A DNA stretch of 64,000 bases, from positions 3,446,001 through 3,510,000 of the forward strand of contig NZ_BSEC01000001.1 in the NCBI RefSeq assembly GCF_027923385.1, in the 5' to 3' direction. Positions 31,734-40,595 of the stretch are shown piece after piece. Each line of letters opens with the position of its first letter. The stretch's first letter is position 1. The notes under the pieces were generated by a model, which saw only the letters and a program-made list of their open reading frames with translations, was not told the DNA's origin and searched no databases. The position numbers were made by a program, and so were the translations under genes. Source of the DNA: Methylocystis echinoides (GTDB taxonomy: Bacteria; Pseudomonadota; Alphaproteobacteria; Rhizobiales; Beijerinckiaceae).

Positions 31734-31994
31734 CTATTCGACATCGAGCGGCGCGACGCCCTTGGGCGCGCCATTTTCGCCGATCGTGATTTTCTCCACG
31801 CGCGTCTCGGCTTCGGCCAGCAGCTTTTCGCAGCGATCCTGCAAGGCCTTGCCGCGCGCATAGAGGCGCACGGAATCGTCGAGCGAAACCGAGCCTTTTT
31901 CGAGTTCGCCCACGATGCGCTCCAGCTCGGCCATGGCCTTTTCAAAGGGCAGGACGGAGAGGTCGTCGACGGCGGCGGCGTTGTCTTTGGTCAT
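31734..31994 (-). CDS. xseB: exodeoxyribonuclease VII small subunit
   Basis: XseB binds the XseA large subunit to form the single-strand-specific ExoVII nuclease. The 86-residue product has the compact helical core FEKAMAELERIVGELEKGSVSLDDSVRLYARG in the conserved positions (quoted here as adjoining motifs FEKAMAELE and LDDSVRLY). Length is normal. xseA is not nearby. It is convergent with the DUF3422 gene and abuts it. Confidence 0.92.
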   Translation of the reverse strand: MTKDNAAAVDDLSVLPFEKAMAELERIVGELEKGSVSLDDSVRLYARGKALQDRCEKLLAEAETRVEKITIGENGAPKGVAPLDVE

Positions 31995-32070
31995 GCGGCT
32001 TTTCTAGCCCAGCCCGGCGCGATTGGCTATCGCGTCGCCGCATCACGACGGCCGCGCGAACGCCTGGCCC

Positions 32071-33474
32071 TCAGTGATCCTCCGGCTCGGCGTGGCCGAC
32101 GATGCGCAGAATCTCCGGGTAATCGGCCCTGAAGCGACGCTCCAGCTCATCGACGGCGGCGTGCATGGTCTCGACCGGCACGGCGGCGTCGACGGCGCAA
32201 TGATAATTGACGACAAGGCCGCCAGCGGTCTCGCGCACGCGGACATCGTGGATATTGGCGATATAGCCGACGAGTTCGCTGTAGCGGTCGAGCGCGGCGG
32301 CGATTTCCCCGCTCATCTCCTCGGGCGCGTCACGGCCGATCAGCACATGCGGCGCGAGCGGCTCGATATGCGTTTCAATTTCGACATCGGCGCCGAATTC
32401 GTCGCGGATGGCGGATTCGAAATCGGTGGCGATGGCGTGGGCGCGGCCCATCGGCATGGCGCCGTCCAGCTCGATGTCGAGGCCAATGGCGAGCCGCTCG
32501 CCGATCTGCTGGGCGAGCACGTGATGCGCGATAATGTGCCGGCGCGCCGCGACGAGCATGATCCGCTCCACCATCGTCTCGTCGTCGAGCGCCAGCGGAT
32601 CGGCGGTGATGGTGACGCGGGCGTGGGGCGCCGCTGCGAGGATGGCGGAGGAGACCGCCTCCTTGATGCGCGCCGCCTGCTCCACGCGCAGCGTGCGCGC
32701 GACCCCGACCGTGGCCTCGCCGATCACCTCCGCGCCGGCGCTGCGCAGCCGAAGGCTGTCGAGCGTCATCACGCCCGGCACGTCGAGGATCGCCTGCTCG
32801 ATCTGCGGCGCCAGCTCGCGCGGCGCGGCGTCGAGCAGCGTGTCGATCGTGCGCCGGCCAAGCCTGTAGCCGGCGATGGCGATGAAGGCCGCGACGCCGA
32901 ATGAGGCCAGCGCGTCGCCCTGCGGAAAACCGTAATGCGCCGCCGCCACGCCCGCGAGCGCCAGAACGGAGGATACGAGGTCGCTGGCGAAATGGATGGC
33001 GTCGGCCGCGAGCGCGTCGCTGCGCTCCTCCCGGGCGATGACGCTGAGCTGGCGGGAGCGGACGAAATCGACGCAGATCGACCCGATGAGCACGCCATAG
33101 GCCGGCCAGCCGGCGTCGATCTCGACCGAATGCCCCTCCCCGAGCCGGCGGATCGCCTCGCCCACGACGATGATGGCGAGACCGAACAACAGGCCGGTCT
33201 CGACGAGCGCGGCCAGCGCCTCATATTTCCCGTGGCCGTAATGGTGCTCGGCATCGGCCGGTTTCTGCGCCTCGCGCAGGGCGTAGAAGGTGATGACGGT
33301 CGCGCCCGTGTCGACAAAGGCGTGGCCGGCTTCCGACAGCAGCGCGAGCGAGCCCGACCACACCCCCGCCGCGAGCTTCGCCACGGCGAGGAGGGCGCTG
33401 GCCGCGATCGACGCCCTGGCGGCGGCGAGTTTACGATTGCCGCCCTCGACGTCGAAGGTTCTGGTTTCCGTCAT
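32071..33474 (-). CDS. cation diffusion facilitator transporter with extended C-terminal region
   Basis: The six-helix CDF domain has the H-x3-D metal-site motifs HAFVD in TM2 and HFASD in TM5, the pattern of Zn/Cd-type transporters. After ~residue 210 the cytosolic part is much longer than usual: about 250 residues read as two or three successive ferredoxin-like metal-sensing domains (LDVPGVMTLDSLRLRSAG, HVLAQQIGERLAIGLDIELDG and a third ending ILRIVGHAEPEDH). The substrate is inferred only from the His/Asp pattern. Confidence 0.88.
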   Translation of the reverse strand: MTETRTFDVEGGNRKLAAARASIAASALLAVAKLAAGVWSGSLALLSEAGHAFVDTGATVITFYALREAQKPADAEHHYGHGKYEALAALVETGLLFGLAIIVVGEAIRRLGEGHSVEIDAGWPAYGVLIGSICVDFVRSRQLSVIAREERSDALAADAIHFASDLVSSVLALAGVAAAHYGFPQGDALASFGVAAFIAIAGYRLGRRTIDTLLDAAPRELAPQIEQAILDVPGVMTLDSLRLRSAGAEVIGEATVGVARTLRVEQAARIKEAVSSAILAAAPHARVTITADPLALDDETMVERIMLVAARRHIIAHHVLAQQIGERLAIGLDIELDGAMPMGRAHAIATDFESAIRDEFGADVEIETHIEPLAPHVLIGRDAPEEMSGEIAAALDRYSELVGYIANIHDVRVRETAGGLVVNYHCAVDAAVPVETMHAAVDELERRFRADYPEILRIVGHAEPEDH

Positions 33475-33628
33475 GTGGCCCTGATCCGCCCCGACACTAC
33501 ACGCACCTGCCTAGCAAGTCAGGCCTATCGTCGTAAATATGCTGTCGGGCGCCTGTGGGAATCTGTCCACGGCCGCGCTGTGGAATCGCGGACGGCCCGA
33601 GAGCGGGCGTCCCGGAGGGAGTTCGAGG

Positions 33629-34069
33629 ATGAAATTTCTGCATACGATGATCCGGGTCGGCGATCTCGACCGCTCGCTGCATTTTTTCTGCGACATTCTT
33701 GGCCTGCGTGAAGTGCGCCGCACAGAGAATGAAAAGGGCCGCTATACGCTCGTTTATCTTGCGGCGCCCGCGGATCTCGACGGCGCGCGACAGACCGGCG
33801 CGCCGACAATCGAACTGACCTATAACTGGGACGAGCACGACTATGCCGGCGGCCGCAATTTCGGCCATCTCGCCTTTGCGGTCGACGACATTTACGCCGT
33901 TTGCGAACGTCTGCAAAAAGCCGGCGTGACGATCAATCGCCCACCGCGCGACGGCTACATGGCTTTCGTGCGCACGCCCGACGCGATTTCAATCGAGCTG
34001 CTGCAAAAGGGCGAGGCGCTTGCGCCCAGAGAGCCGTGGGCCTCGGCGGCGAATGTCGGGAGCTGGTGA
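33629..34069 (+). CDS. gloA: VOC family protein, lactoylglutathione lyase type
   Basis: Glyoxalase I isomerises the methylglyoxal-glutathione hemithioacetal. The 146-residue protein begins MKFLHTMIRVGDLDRSLHFF and keeps the metal ligands His5, Glu in IELTYNW, His in GHLAFAVDDI and Glu in SIELLQ. GGAGGGAGTTCGAGG precedes the ATG. It is typical of Ni-type GloA. Confidence 0.85.
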   Translation: MKFLHTMIRVGDLDRSLHFFCDILGLREVRRTENEKGRYTLVYLAAPADLDGARQTGAPTIELTYNWDEHDYAGGRNFGHLAFAVDDIYAVCERLQKAGVTINRPPRDGYMAFVRTPDAISIELLQKGEALAPREPWASAANVGSW

Positions 34070-34573
34070 GCGCGCCGCGTCTCATGACAGATTTCCTCAT
34101 TCTTCGAGACGCCGCCTGCGGCGAGTCCCGAGCATGAGGAAGCGTGCTTGCGACGCAGACGAGCCCGTGTCCTGCTGCGTCGCACAAGCTCTATTTCCTA
34201 AAATGCTCTGTGCACATGCAGCGAAGAATTTTCCCTGACCGGGTGAAACTCTGGCGAGAGTGGCGCGTTGGGTTCATAGGGAGGCGCGGCATGGGCGCGC
34301 GGCGTTTCCCCGTCGCACAATGAACAGCTGCTTGTCGTCACCCGGTCACAGTGGGCGCGTAGAGTAGCAATGTGCCGCGAGCCGTGAGTTTTCCCGCGGG
34401 AACGCTCACCGGCCCGCATATCGCGTCCGGGCCTCTTTTCGGGGTCTGACATTTGAAAGCGAGCGGTTCATCGGCTGTTCAGCCGAAGCCGCTCACAAAT
34501 TTAAGGGCGCCGAAGCGGCGCGACAGCAAAGAGGGCAGAGAGGCTGAAACAAGAAGGAAAATCGGAGGACACC
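34070..34573. other. 504-bp intergenic region
   Basis: No gene is supported. An imperfect hairpin (GAGCGG...GGCT-GTTC-AGCC...CCGCTC) lies at about 34,460-34,493. It could be a regulatory structure or part of a promoter leader for the 117-residue gene at 34574. Confidence 0.4.
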
Positions 34574-34927
34574 ATGCTGGTTGCGGATCTCATACATTCC
34601 TGCTCCAACGAGATGGTCGCTCAGGCTGCGCTTTCGTGCATCGGCGGTCGTTTCGCCGAGCGCGTCCGCGTGGCGGCGCAAGAGAAGGGCGTGAGTGTCG
34701 GGAGGTTCGTATCGATCATTGTTCTCGACTTCGCGCGGCGCGCGGACGAAAACGTCCGCGAGGCGCTGCGCGAGCGGATCACGGGCGACGATCAGCCGCT
34801 TCTCTCCGGCCTGCGTGCGGTGCTGGAGACGGTGCTCGAGGAGGGAACCGTCTATTCGGACGACCTCGTCCTCACCCAGCCGCTGACACTGAGCCTGAGC
34901 TGCCCGGGCGTTCACAGCTACCAGTAA
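34574..34927 (+). CDS. hypothetical protein, 117 residues
   Basis: The ATG at 34574 is preceded by CGGAGGAC, a strong ribosome site. The product (ALSCIGGRFAERVRVAAQEKGVSVGRFVSIIVLDF) has a short helix-rich domain that looks ribbon-helix-helix- or CopG-like in rhythm, but no certain family. It has a polar Ser-rich tail. Likely a conserved alphaproteobacterial hypothetical. Confidence 0.6.
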   Translation: MLVADLIHSCSNEMVAQAALSCIGGRFAERVRVAAQEKGVSVGRFVSIIVLDFARRADENVREALRERITGDDQPLLSGLRAVLETVLEEGTVYSDDLVLTQPLTLSLSCPGVHSYQ

Positions 34928-35031
34928 CCTCGCAGACTTTACGCAAGGGAGCGACATCGCCACGTCGATGTCGCTTTCTGCTTTTACGGGCCTATATGGA
35001 ACGTTGAGCGCAGCGTTTCACGGTAGCATCG

Positions 35032-35685
35032 ATGGGTCATCTTCTCGATCAGGCGCAGATCGCAGCGCTCCTTTCAACGTACGGCTACTGGGCGATCTTC
35101 GTCGTCGTCGCATTGGAAAGCTCTGGCCTGCCGCTGCCGGGGGAAACCATGCTCGTCGGCGCGTCGATCTATGCGCGGCTCTCCGGCGCGCTCTCGATCG
35201 AGGCGATCGTGCTGGCCGCCGCGGGCGGCGCGATCGTGGGCGACAACATCGGCTACTGGATCGGCCGCGAATTCGGCTACCGCTTTCTCGAGCGACATGG
35301 CTGGCGCGTCGGCATTGGCGTGGAGAAGCTTCGCCTCGGCCAATATCTCTTTTACAAATGGGGCGGCGCGATCGTGTTCTTCGGCCGCTTTGTGGCGCTG
35401 TTGCGCATTCTCGCCGCGCTTCTCGCCGGCGCCAATCATTTGCCGATCCTGCGCTTCTTTCTCTTCAACGCCGCCGGCGGGATCGTCTGGGCGATGATCT
35501 TCGGCTATGGGGCCTTTTATCTGACGGCCGGCTTCGAGAAAGTGCACGGGTCCCTTGCCGTGCTCGGCGTGGTCGCGGCGGTTGGCGGCGGCTTCGCGCT
35601 GTGGCGCTACTACAAGATCAACGAGGCGCGGCTGATGCGCGAGGCGGAGCAGGTGCTCGCCCAGCGCAGCAAGCCAGCCGAGTGA
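35032..35685 (+). CDS. DedA family membrane protein
   Basis: DedA/SNARE-associated proteins act in envelope lipid homeostasis, some as undecaprenyl-phosphate or phospholipid translocases. The 217-residue protein has ESSGLPLPGETMLVGAS in the re-entrant loop, GDNIGYWIGREFG, and GRFVALLRILAALLAGAN, the signature motifs. About four to five membrane segments are visible. Confidence 0.87.
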   Translation: MGHLLDQAQIAALLSTYGYWAIFVVVALESSGLPLPGETMLVGASIYARLSGALSIEAIVLAAAGGAIVGDNIGYWIGREFGYRFLERHGWRVGIGVEKLRLGQYLFYKWGGAIVFFGRFVALLRILAALLAGANHLPILRFFLFNAAGGIVWAMIFGYGAFYLTAGFEKVHGSLAVLGVVAAVGGGFALWRYYKINEARLMREAEQVLAQRSKPAE

Positions 35686-35715
35686 GGCGCGGCGGCAAAA
35701 ACGGGTTGAACGCCT

Positions 35716-36564
35716 CTAGCTCTTGAGCGACACGCCCGTGATCAGGCCATCCTCGAACCAGCTCGCCAGAAATTGCGCAAGCCGCTCGGGCTTGATCTCG
35801 CCCGCCTGCTGGAACGCAGCCATGTGGCAGATGTCGCCGAAAGCATGCCCCGCCCGCGCCTCGTTCAGCGCCAGATATTCATCCGGCTCGAGCTCACGAA
35901 AAACGGTTTCCTCGTTGCAACGCCACACCGCGACCGTCTCCGTCGCGTCGGGATCGGGCGTCGGCGAAGGCTCCGGTGTCGCCGCGTCGCCGTCCTCTTC
36001 CCCCTCGCCCTCGTCGCCGTCGCCGTCTTCGGCGTCCATCGCGAGATAGGCGGCGAGCGTGCCGGCCGACAATTCGAGGAGATAGAGGCTTGGATGAAAG
36101 GCGAAGACGAGGCCGGGCGACTCCTCCGGCGCGAAAGCGGCGAGCGCCTGCACGGTGAGCGCCTCGGCGTCGGATGCGTCGAAGGCGTCCACCATCGCGC
36201 GCTCGAACATCGCCATCGACACGGCGCGCCGGTCATCCCGCCAGCGCGGGTCCGCCGCCATATAGTCCGGCAGGCCGGTCGTGTACCAGCGGGCGTTGCG
36301 GTCCCGTGGCGGATTGGCGTCGATGAAGGCGCGGATCACCTCGTCGAACGCCGCGTCGCCAAGAAGCGCGCGCAGGCCGGGATGATCCTCGTAAAAGAAC
36401 CCCTCCAGCCGAAGCCGATAGCCTGACTGATAGACGTGCAGCAGTTCGTCGCGCCCCGCGCCGCGCGTCGATTCCTGCAGACCGGCGAGGAGCGGCGCGT
36501 CGCCCTCCCCGGCTCCGGCGAGGAGGCGCGACTGGAACAGCGCCTGAAACTGCGCAAGATTCAT
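35716..36564 (-). CDS. bufC: DUF2063 RiPP-recognition partner of the DUF692 enzyme (BufC/MbnC-like)
   Basis: The 282-residue protein has the DUF2063 N-terminal domain (MNLAQFQALFQSRLLAGAGEG, AFIDANPPRDRNARWYTTGLPDYM read as blocks) and the C-terminal region that pairs with DUF692 enzymes. In MNIO systems this partner recognises the precursor leader and binds the enzyme. Its ATG overlaps the upstream gene stop by 4 nt (ATGA). A feature not seen in typical members is an acidic, Pro-rich insertion (DGDEGEGEEDGD, EPSPTPDPD) of about 35 residues near position 175. Gene naming follows the bufferin scheme by inference. Confidence 0.82.
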   Translation of the reverse strand: MNLAQFQALFQSRLLAGAGEGDAPLLAGLQESTRGAGRDELLHVYQSGYRLRLEGFFYEDHPGLRALLGDAAFDEVIRAFIDANPPRDRNARWYTTGLPDYMAADPRWRDDRRAVSMAMFERAMVDAFDASDAEALTVQALAAFAPEESPGLVFAFHPSLYLLELSAGTLAAYLAMDAEDGDGDEGEGEEDGDAATPEPSPTPDPDATETVAVWRCNEETVFRELEPDEYLALNEARAGHAFGDICHMAAFQQAGEIKPERLAQFLASWFEDGLITGVSLKS

Positions 36565-37400
36565 GCGGCCCTCAGTTCGGCCGCGACGCGCGCGTCAATG
36601 TCCCGCATCTGCTGCAATTCGTCGAGCAGTTCCTGAAACGGCGGGAAATTGTCGTCGCGCTCGATCATGGCCGACACATCGCCAAAGCGGCGGCGCGCGC
36701 GCTCATAGAGCGCCCAGACCTCGCCGCAGACGGGCTGGTCATGCGTGTCCACGCGATGCGTGCCCTTGTCCGTATGGCCCGCCATGTGAAACTGCACGAC
36801 GCGCTCCACCGGCACGGCGTCGATGAAGGCCTCGGCGTCGAAGCCGTGATTGAAGCTCGAGACGAACACATTGTTGATGTCGAGCAGCAGGAGGCAGTCC
36901 GCGCGTTCCGCCATCTCGCGCACGAAGTCCTGCTCGCTCATCTCGGAAGCGAGAAAGGACACGTAGGTCGACGCGTTCTCGACGACGAGCGGACGCTTCA
37001 GATAGTCCTGCACGCGGCAGATGCGCGCGACGATGTGATCGAGCGACTCGCGCGTATAGGGAATCGGCAGGAGATCATGCAGATTGAGCCCATGCACGCC
37101 GGTCCAGGCGACATGGTCCGAGACCCAGGCGGGCTCGACGCGATCGATGAGCTGCTTCAGCCGCGCGAGATAATCCATGTCGAGCGGATCGGTCGAGGCG
37201 AGCGACATGGAGACGCCGTGCATCACCACCGGATAATCGGCGCGGATGGCGTCCAGCATCGACAGCGGACGCCCGCCGTCGACCATGTAGTTCTCGGAGA
37301 TGATCTCGAACCAGTCGACCGGCGGATGGCTCGACGCGATCTCATCGAAATAGACCGGCCTGAAACCGAGGCCATATCCGAGCGGCGCAGGCTTCTGCAT
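36561..37400 (-). CDS. bufB: DUF692 multinuclear non-heme iron oxidase, RiPP-modifying (BufB/MbnB-like)
   Basis: MNIO enzymes use a di/tri-iron centre and O2 to convert peptide cysteines to heterocycles, as in methanobactin and bufferins. The 279-residue TIM barrel shows the family metal and signature blocks: GYGLGFR, MHGVSMSLAS, VSDHVAWTGVHG, LLPIPYT, VVENASTYVSF, LLLDINNVFV and QFHMAGHTD. ATG 37400 follows GAGGAAG; a 30-codon upstream extension is rejected. It lies between two precursor genes upstream and the DUF2063 partner downstream. No other maturase or exporter is in the window. Confidence 0.9.
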   Translation of the reverse strand: MQKPAPLGYGLGFRPVYFDEIASSHPPVDWFEIISENYMVDGGRPLSMLDAIRADYPVVMHGVSMSLASTDPLDMDYLARLKQLIDRVEPAWVSDHVAWTGVHGLNLHDLLPIPYTRESLDHIVARICRVQDYLKRPLVVENASTYVSFLASEMSEQDFVREMAERADCLLLLDINNVFVSSFNHGFDAEAFIDAVPVERVVQFHMAGHTDKGTHRVDTHDQPVCGEVWALYERARRRFGDVSAMIERDDNFPPFQELLDELQQMRDIDARVAAELRAA

Positions 37401-37577
37401 GTATCTTCCTCGCCCGACGGCCACACGCGCCGGGGAGGCGCGAATGGTGCGCTCGCCGCCAATGGGTGAACCCGCCGGCGAGCGCGACAAGATCAGGAAC
37501 CGGAGCCTTCCGCGAACGCGGTGGCGCCGGTAAGGCGTCCAGGCGCCGGTTCCCGCTCGGGAGCCGGCGCATAACGC

Positions 37578-37859
37578 TTACTTGCTATGGCACTTGCTCT
37601 TCATGTTGCAAGCGCCCTTGCTGTGATGGCAGGAGGACTTGTGATGACAGCCATGGCGGCAGGCGGCCTTGCTCTTGCCGACGTTGTGCTTGCAGACGCC
37701 AGCCTTGGTCATGCAGGCGGCCTTGCCGCCGCAGGAGCCCTTGGCCATGGTGCAGGCATGCGAGCCATGCGCGGCGGCCGGAGTGACGACCGCGCCGCTC
37801 AGCGCCAAGCCAACGGCGGCGGCGGCGAGCGCCGAGCCGGAAACGATCTTCGTCTTCAT
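37578..37859 (-). CDS. Cys/His-rich secreted RiPP precursor (bufferin-like)
   Basis: The 93-residue peptide has a signal peptide (KIVSGSALAAAAVGLALSG, then TPAAA). The mature part of about 63 residues has nine Cys and nine His in a spaced array (HACTM, SCGGKAACM, VCKH, ACRHGCHH, SCHHS, ACNMKSKCHS). Many Cys are in Ala/Gly/Ser/Lys-C pairs, as in MNIO substrates whose cysteines become thiooxazoles or oxazolones for copper binding. It is immediately upstream of the DUF692 gene on the same strand. Identity as substrate is inferred from neighbourhood. Confidence 0.82.
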   Translation of the reverse strand: MKTKIVSGSALAAAAVGLALSGAVVTPAAAHGSHACTMAKGSCGGKAACMTKAGVCKHNVGKSKAACRHGCHHKSSCHHSKGACNMKSKCHSK

Positions 37860-37938
37860 ATACTACTCCTCTGCAAAGCGCCCCGCGCGGGGCGGAAACG
37901 GCGATCTCCCGCTTCCGGGGGACATCGCCGAATGGGAA

Positions 37939-38214
37939 TTACTTGCCGTCCGCCGGCTTCGACTCCGCAGGCTTGGCCGCATCGGGCTTGGCCGCGTCAG
38001 TCTTGGCCGCATCGGGCTTGGCCGGCTCGGCCGGTTTGTCGTCGCTGTTGCTCATCCCGGGGCAGCCGTTCTTGCCGCCGCAATTGTGCTTTTCAGCCGC
38101 CGGCTTGGCCGCGTGATGATGCTTGCCCTTCGCCTGCGCGGGCATGGCGCCGGCGAGCGCGAGAGACACAGCCGCCGCCGCAAGGGCCGCTCCACCGAGA
38201 ACCTTGTTCTTCAT
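37939..38214 (-). CDS. second secreted peptide of the DUF692 operon
   Basis: The 91-residue product has a signal peptide close in sequence to the neighbouring precursor (NKVLGGAALAAAAVSLALAG vs KIVSGSALAAAAVGLALSG), suggesting gene duplication. The mature part has HHH, a two-cysteine segment NCGGKNGCPGM and a Lys/Pro/Ala repeat tail (KPDAAKTDAAKPDAAKP). The two cysteines could be modified, or the repeat may be a spacer. ATG 38214 follows GGGAGTG. It leads the four-gene operon. Confidence 0.7.
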   Translation of the reverse strand: MKNKVLGGAALAAAAVSLALAGAMPAQAKGKHHHAAKPAAEKHNCGGKNGCPGMSNSDDKPAEPAKPDAAKTDAAKPDAAKPAESKPADGK

Positions 38215-38644
38215 TTTTGCTTGCACTCCCAATCGCGTCGGGCGCGTCAACGCCACGCCGCAGTCGGCAAGATTACCATCCAGGCTTCGGCTGGTCAGCG
38301 GAAATTCCGCCAAAACCCGCCTGAATCAGAACATTGTAAACGGTCAAAAGCTTAGGGTCGTCCTAACGGATTTTTTGCGATGCAGCAACAATGGCCTCGC
38401 GGCGGCGCTTGCCGGGAGGGCGGCGCGCTGTTACATAGCAGCCGCACGACAGGGGAGGCCCCAGGGTTTTCAGTGTCGTGCATGTCGCCTGGTTTTCGAC
38501 ATTCGGGCCGCGCCGGCCAGTTCGTTTGACGGACTTTTCGTCTCCCCAGCGCCTTTTCGCACCGAGACGTTCCGAACGCCGAAAGCCTCTCGCAACGCAA
38601 ACCTTTCGCCGGCGCCGCCCCGACCGGGGCCTCCAGGAGAAACA
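38215..38644. other. divergent region, DUF692 operon / rpsA
   Basis: About 430 bp must contain the minus-strand promoter for the peptide operon and the plus-strand promoter for rpsA. AT-rich patches (AACATTGTAAACGGTC near 38,330) are candidate -10 sites. No copper-box or Fur-type operator is evident by eye. Confidence 0.4.
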
Positions 38645-40381
38645 ATGTCCGCTACGACCGATCGCGCCCCCACGCGCGAAGATTTTGCCGCCCTGCTCGA
38701 GCAGAGCTACGGTGACAACGAGGCTTTCGAGGGTTCCGTCATCAAGGGGCGCGTCGTCGCCATCGAGAAGGACGTCGCCGTCATCGACATCGGTCTGAAG
38801 ACCGAAGGCCGCGTGCCGCTCAAGGAATTCACCGGCTACGGCCGCGACCCCGCCCCGGGCATCGGCGAGGAGGTCGAGGTCTATCTCGAGCGCGTCGAGA
38901 ACGCGCTGGGCGAAGCCGTCATCTCGCGCGACAAGGCGCGCCGCGAGGAGAGCTGGGTCAAGCTCGAAAAGGCCTTCGAGACCAATGAGAAGGTCGAGGG
39001 CGTCATCTTCAATCAGGTCAAGGGCGGCTTCACCGTCGACCTCGACGGCGCCGTGGCCTTCCTGCCGCGCTCGCAGGTCGACATCCGTCCGATCCGCGAC
39101 GTCGGCCCGCTGATGAACGTGCCGCAGCCGTTCCACATCCTCAAGATGGACCGCCGCCGCGGCAACATCGTCGTCTCGCGCCGCACGGTGCTGGAGGAGA
39201 GCCGCGCCGAGCAGCGTCACGAGATCGTCGCCAACCTCGAAGAGGGGCAGGTGATCGACGGCGTCGTGAAGAACATCACCGACTACGGCGCCTTCGTGGA
39301 CCTCGGCGGCATCGACGGCCTGCTGCATGTCACGGACATCGCCTGGCGCCGCGTCAATCATCCGTCCGAGGTGCTGACCATCGGTCAGACCGTCAAGGTG
39401 AAGATCATCAAGATCAATCACGAGACGCACCGCATCTCGCTCGGCATGAAGCAGCTGCTGGAAGATCCGTGGCAGGGCATCGAGGCCAAGTATCCGATCG
39501 GGGCGAAGTTCCACGGCCGCGTGACCAACATCACCGACTACGGCGCCTTCGTGGAGCTGGAGCCGGGCATCGAGGGTCTGGTCCACGTCTCCGAGATGAG
39601 CTGGACCAAGAAGAACGTGCATCCCGGCAAGATCGTCTCGACGAGCCAGGAAGTCGACGTTCAGGTTCTCGAAGTCGATCCGGTCAAGCGCCGCATTTCG
39701 CTGGGCCTCAAGCAGACCCTGCAGAATCCGTGGGAAGCCTTCGCCGAGAAGCATCCGGTCGGCTCTGAAGTCGAAGGCGAGGTCAAGAACAAGACCGAGT
39801 TCGGTCTCTTCATCGGCCTCGACGGCGATGTGGACGGCATGGTCCATCTCTCCGACCTCGACTGGAACCGTCCGGGCGAGCAGGTCATCGAAGAGTACAA
39901 GAAGGGCGACGTCATCAAGGCGCAGGTCCTCGATGTCGACGTCGAGAAGGAGCGCATCTCGCTCGGCGTCAAGCAGCTTGCGGGCGATCCCTTCGCCTCC
40001 GTGGGCGGCGGCGACGAGGGCGGCGACGTCAAGAAGGGCGCCGTCGTCACCTGCGAGGTGACGGAGGTCAAGGACTCGGGCATCGACGTCAAGATCACCG
40101 GCACCGATCTCTCGACCTTCATCAAGCGCAGCGAGCTCGCCCGCGACCGCGCCGACCAGCGCCCCGAGCGCTTCGCCGTCGGCGAGAAGGTCGACGCCCG
40201 CGTCACGCTGTTCGATCGCAAGGCCCGCAAGGTCGCCGTGTCGATCAAGGCGCTGGAAGTCGCTGAAGAGAAGGAAGCGATCGCCCAGTTCGGCTCCGCC
40301 GACTCCGGCGCCTCGCTCGGCGACATCCTCGGCGCGGCCCTCAAGGCCCGCGAAGCCGGCGGCAAGAAGGGCAAGGAGTAA
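38645..40381 (+). CDS. rpsA: 30S ribosomal protein S1
   Basis: S1 binds mRNA on the 30S subunit and unfolds it for initiation. The 578-residue protein starts MSATTDRAPTREDFAALLE after AGGAGAAACA. Six S1/OB repeats are visible, the later ones with the typical NITDYGAFVDLGGIDGLLHV, GRVTNITDYGAFVELEPGIEGLVH and NKTEFGLFIGL motifs. Length is typical. Confidence 0.96.
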   Translation: MSATTDRAPTREDFAALLEQSYGDNEAFEGSVIKGRVVAIEKDVAVIDIGLKTEGRVPLKEFTGYGRDPAPGIGEEVEVYLERVENALGEAVISRDKARREESWVKLEKAFETNEKVEGVIFNQVKGGFTVDLDGAVAFLPRSQVDIRPIRDVGPLMNVPQPFHILKMDRRRGNIVVSRRTVLEESRAEQRHEIVANLEEGQVIDGVVKNITDYGAFVDLGGIDGLLHVTDIAWRRVNHPSEVLTIGQTVKVKIIKINHETHRISLGMKQLLEDPWQGIEAKYPIGAKFHGRVTNITDYGAFVELEPGIEGLVHVSEMSWTKKNVHPGKIVSTSQEVDVQVLEVDPVKRRISLGLKQTLQNPWEAFAEKHPVGSEVEGEVKNKTEFGLFIGLDGDVDGMVHLSDLDWNRPGEQVIEEYKKGDVIKAQVLDVDVEKERISLGVKQLAGDPFASVGGGDEGGDVKKGAVVTCEVTEVKDSGIDVKITGTDLSTFIKRSELARDRADQRPERFAVGEKVDARVTLFDRKARKVAVSIKALEVAEEKEAIAQFGSADSGASLGDILGAALKAREAGGKKGKE

Positions 40382-40423
40382 TCCTTCGCTCGACGCCGGC
40401 CCGCGAGGGTCTGGACTAACAAG

Positions 40424-40452
40424 AACCCCGGCTCGCGCCGGGGTTTTTCTTT
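40424..40452 (+). terminator. rho-independent terminator after rpsA
   Basis: AACCCCGG-CTCGCG-CCGGGGTT forms a strong stem followed by TTTTTCTTTTT. It lies about 43 bp after the rpsA stop codon. Confidence 0.92.
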
Positions 40453-40595
40453 TTCGGACGGGCCGAAGCGGCCGCGGCGCGCCGCCCCGTAAACCCTCCG
40501 TTCACCAAGAATCAAACAGCCTGGCGTCGTTAACCTTAGTTTTCTGCAAAGCGGGCACTATCCTGCGCAAAAGCAAAACTGCGCGGAGTAGCGTA

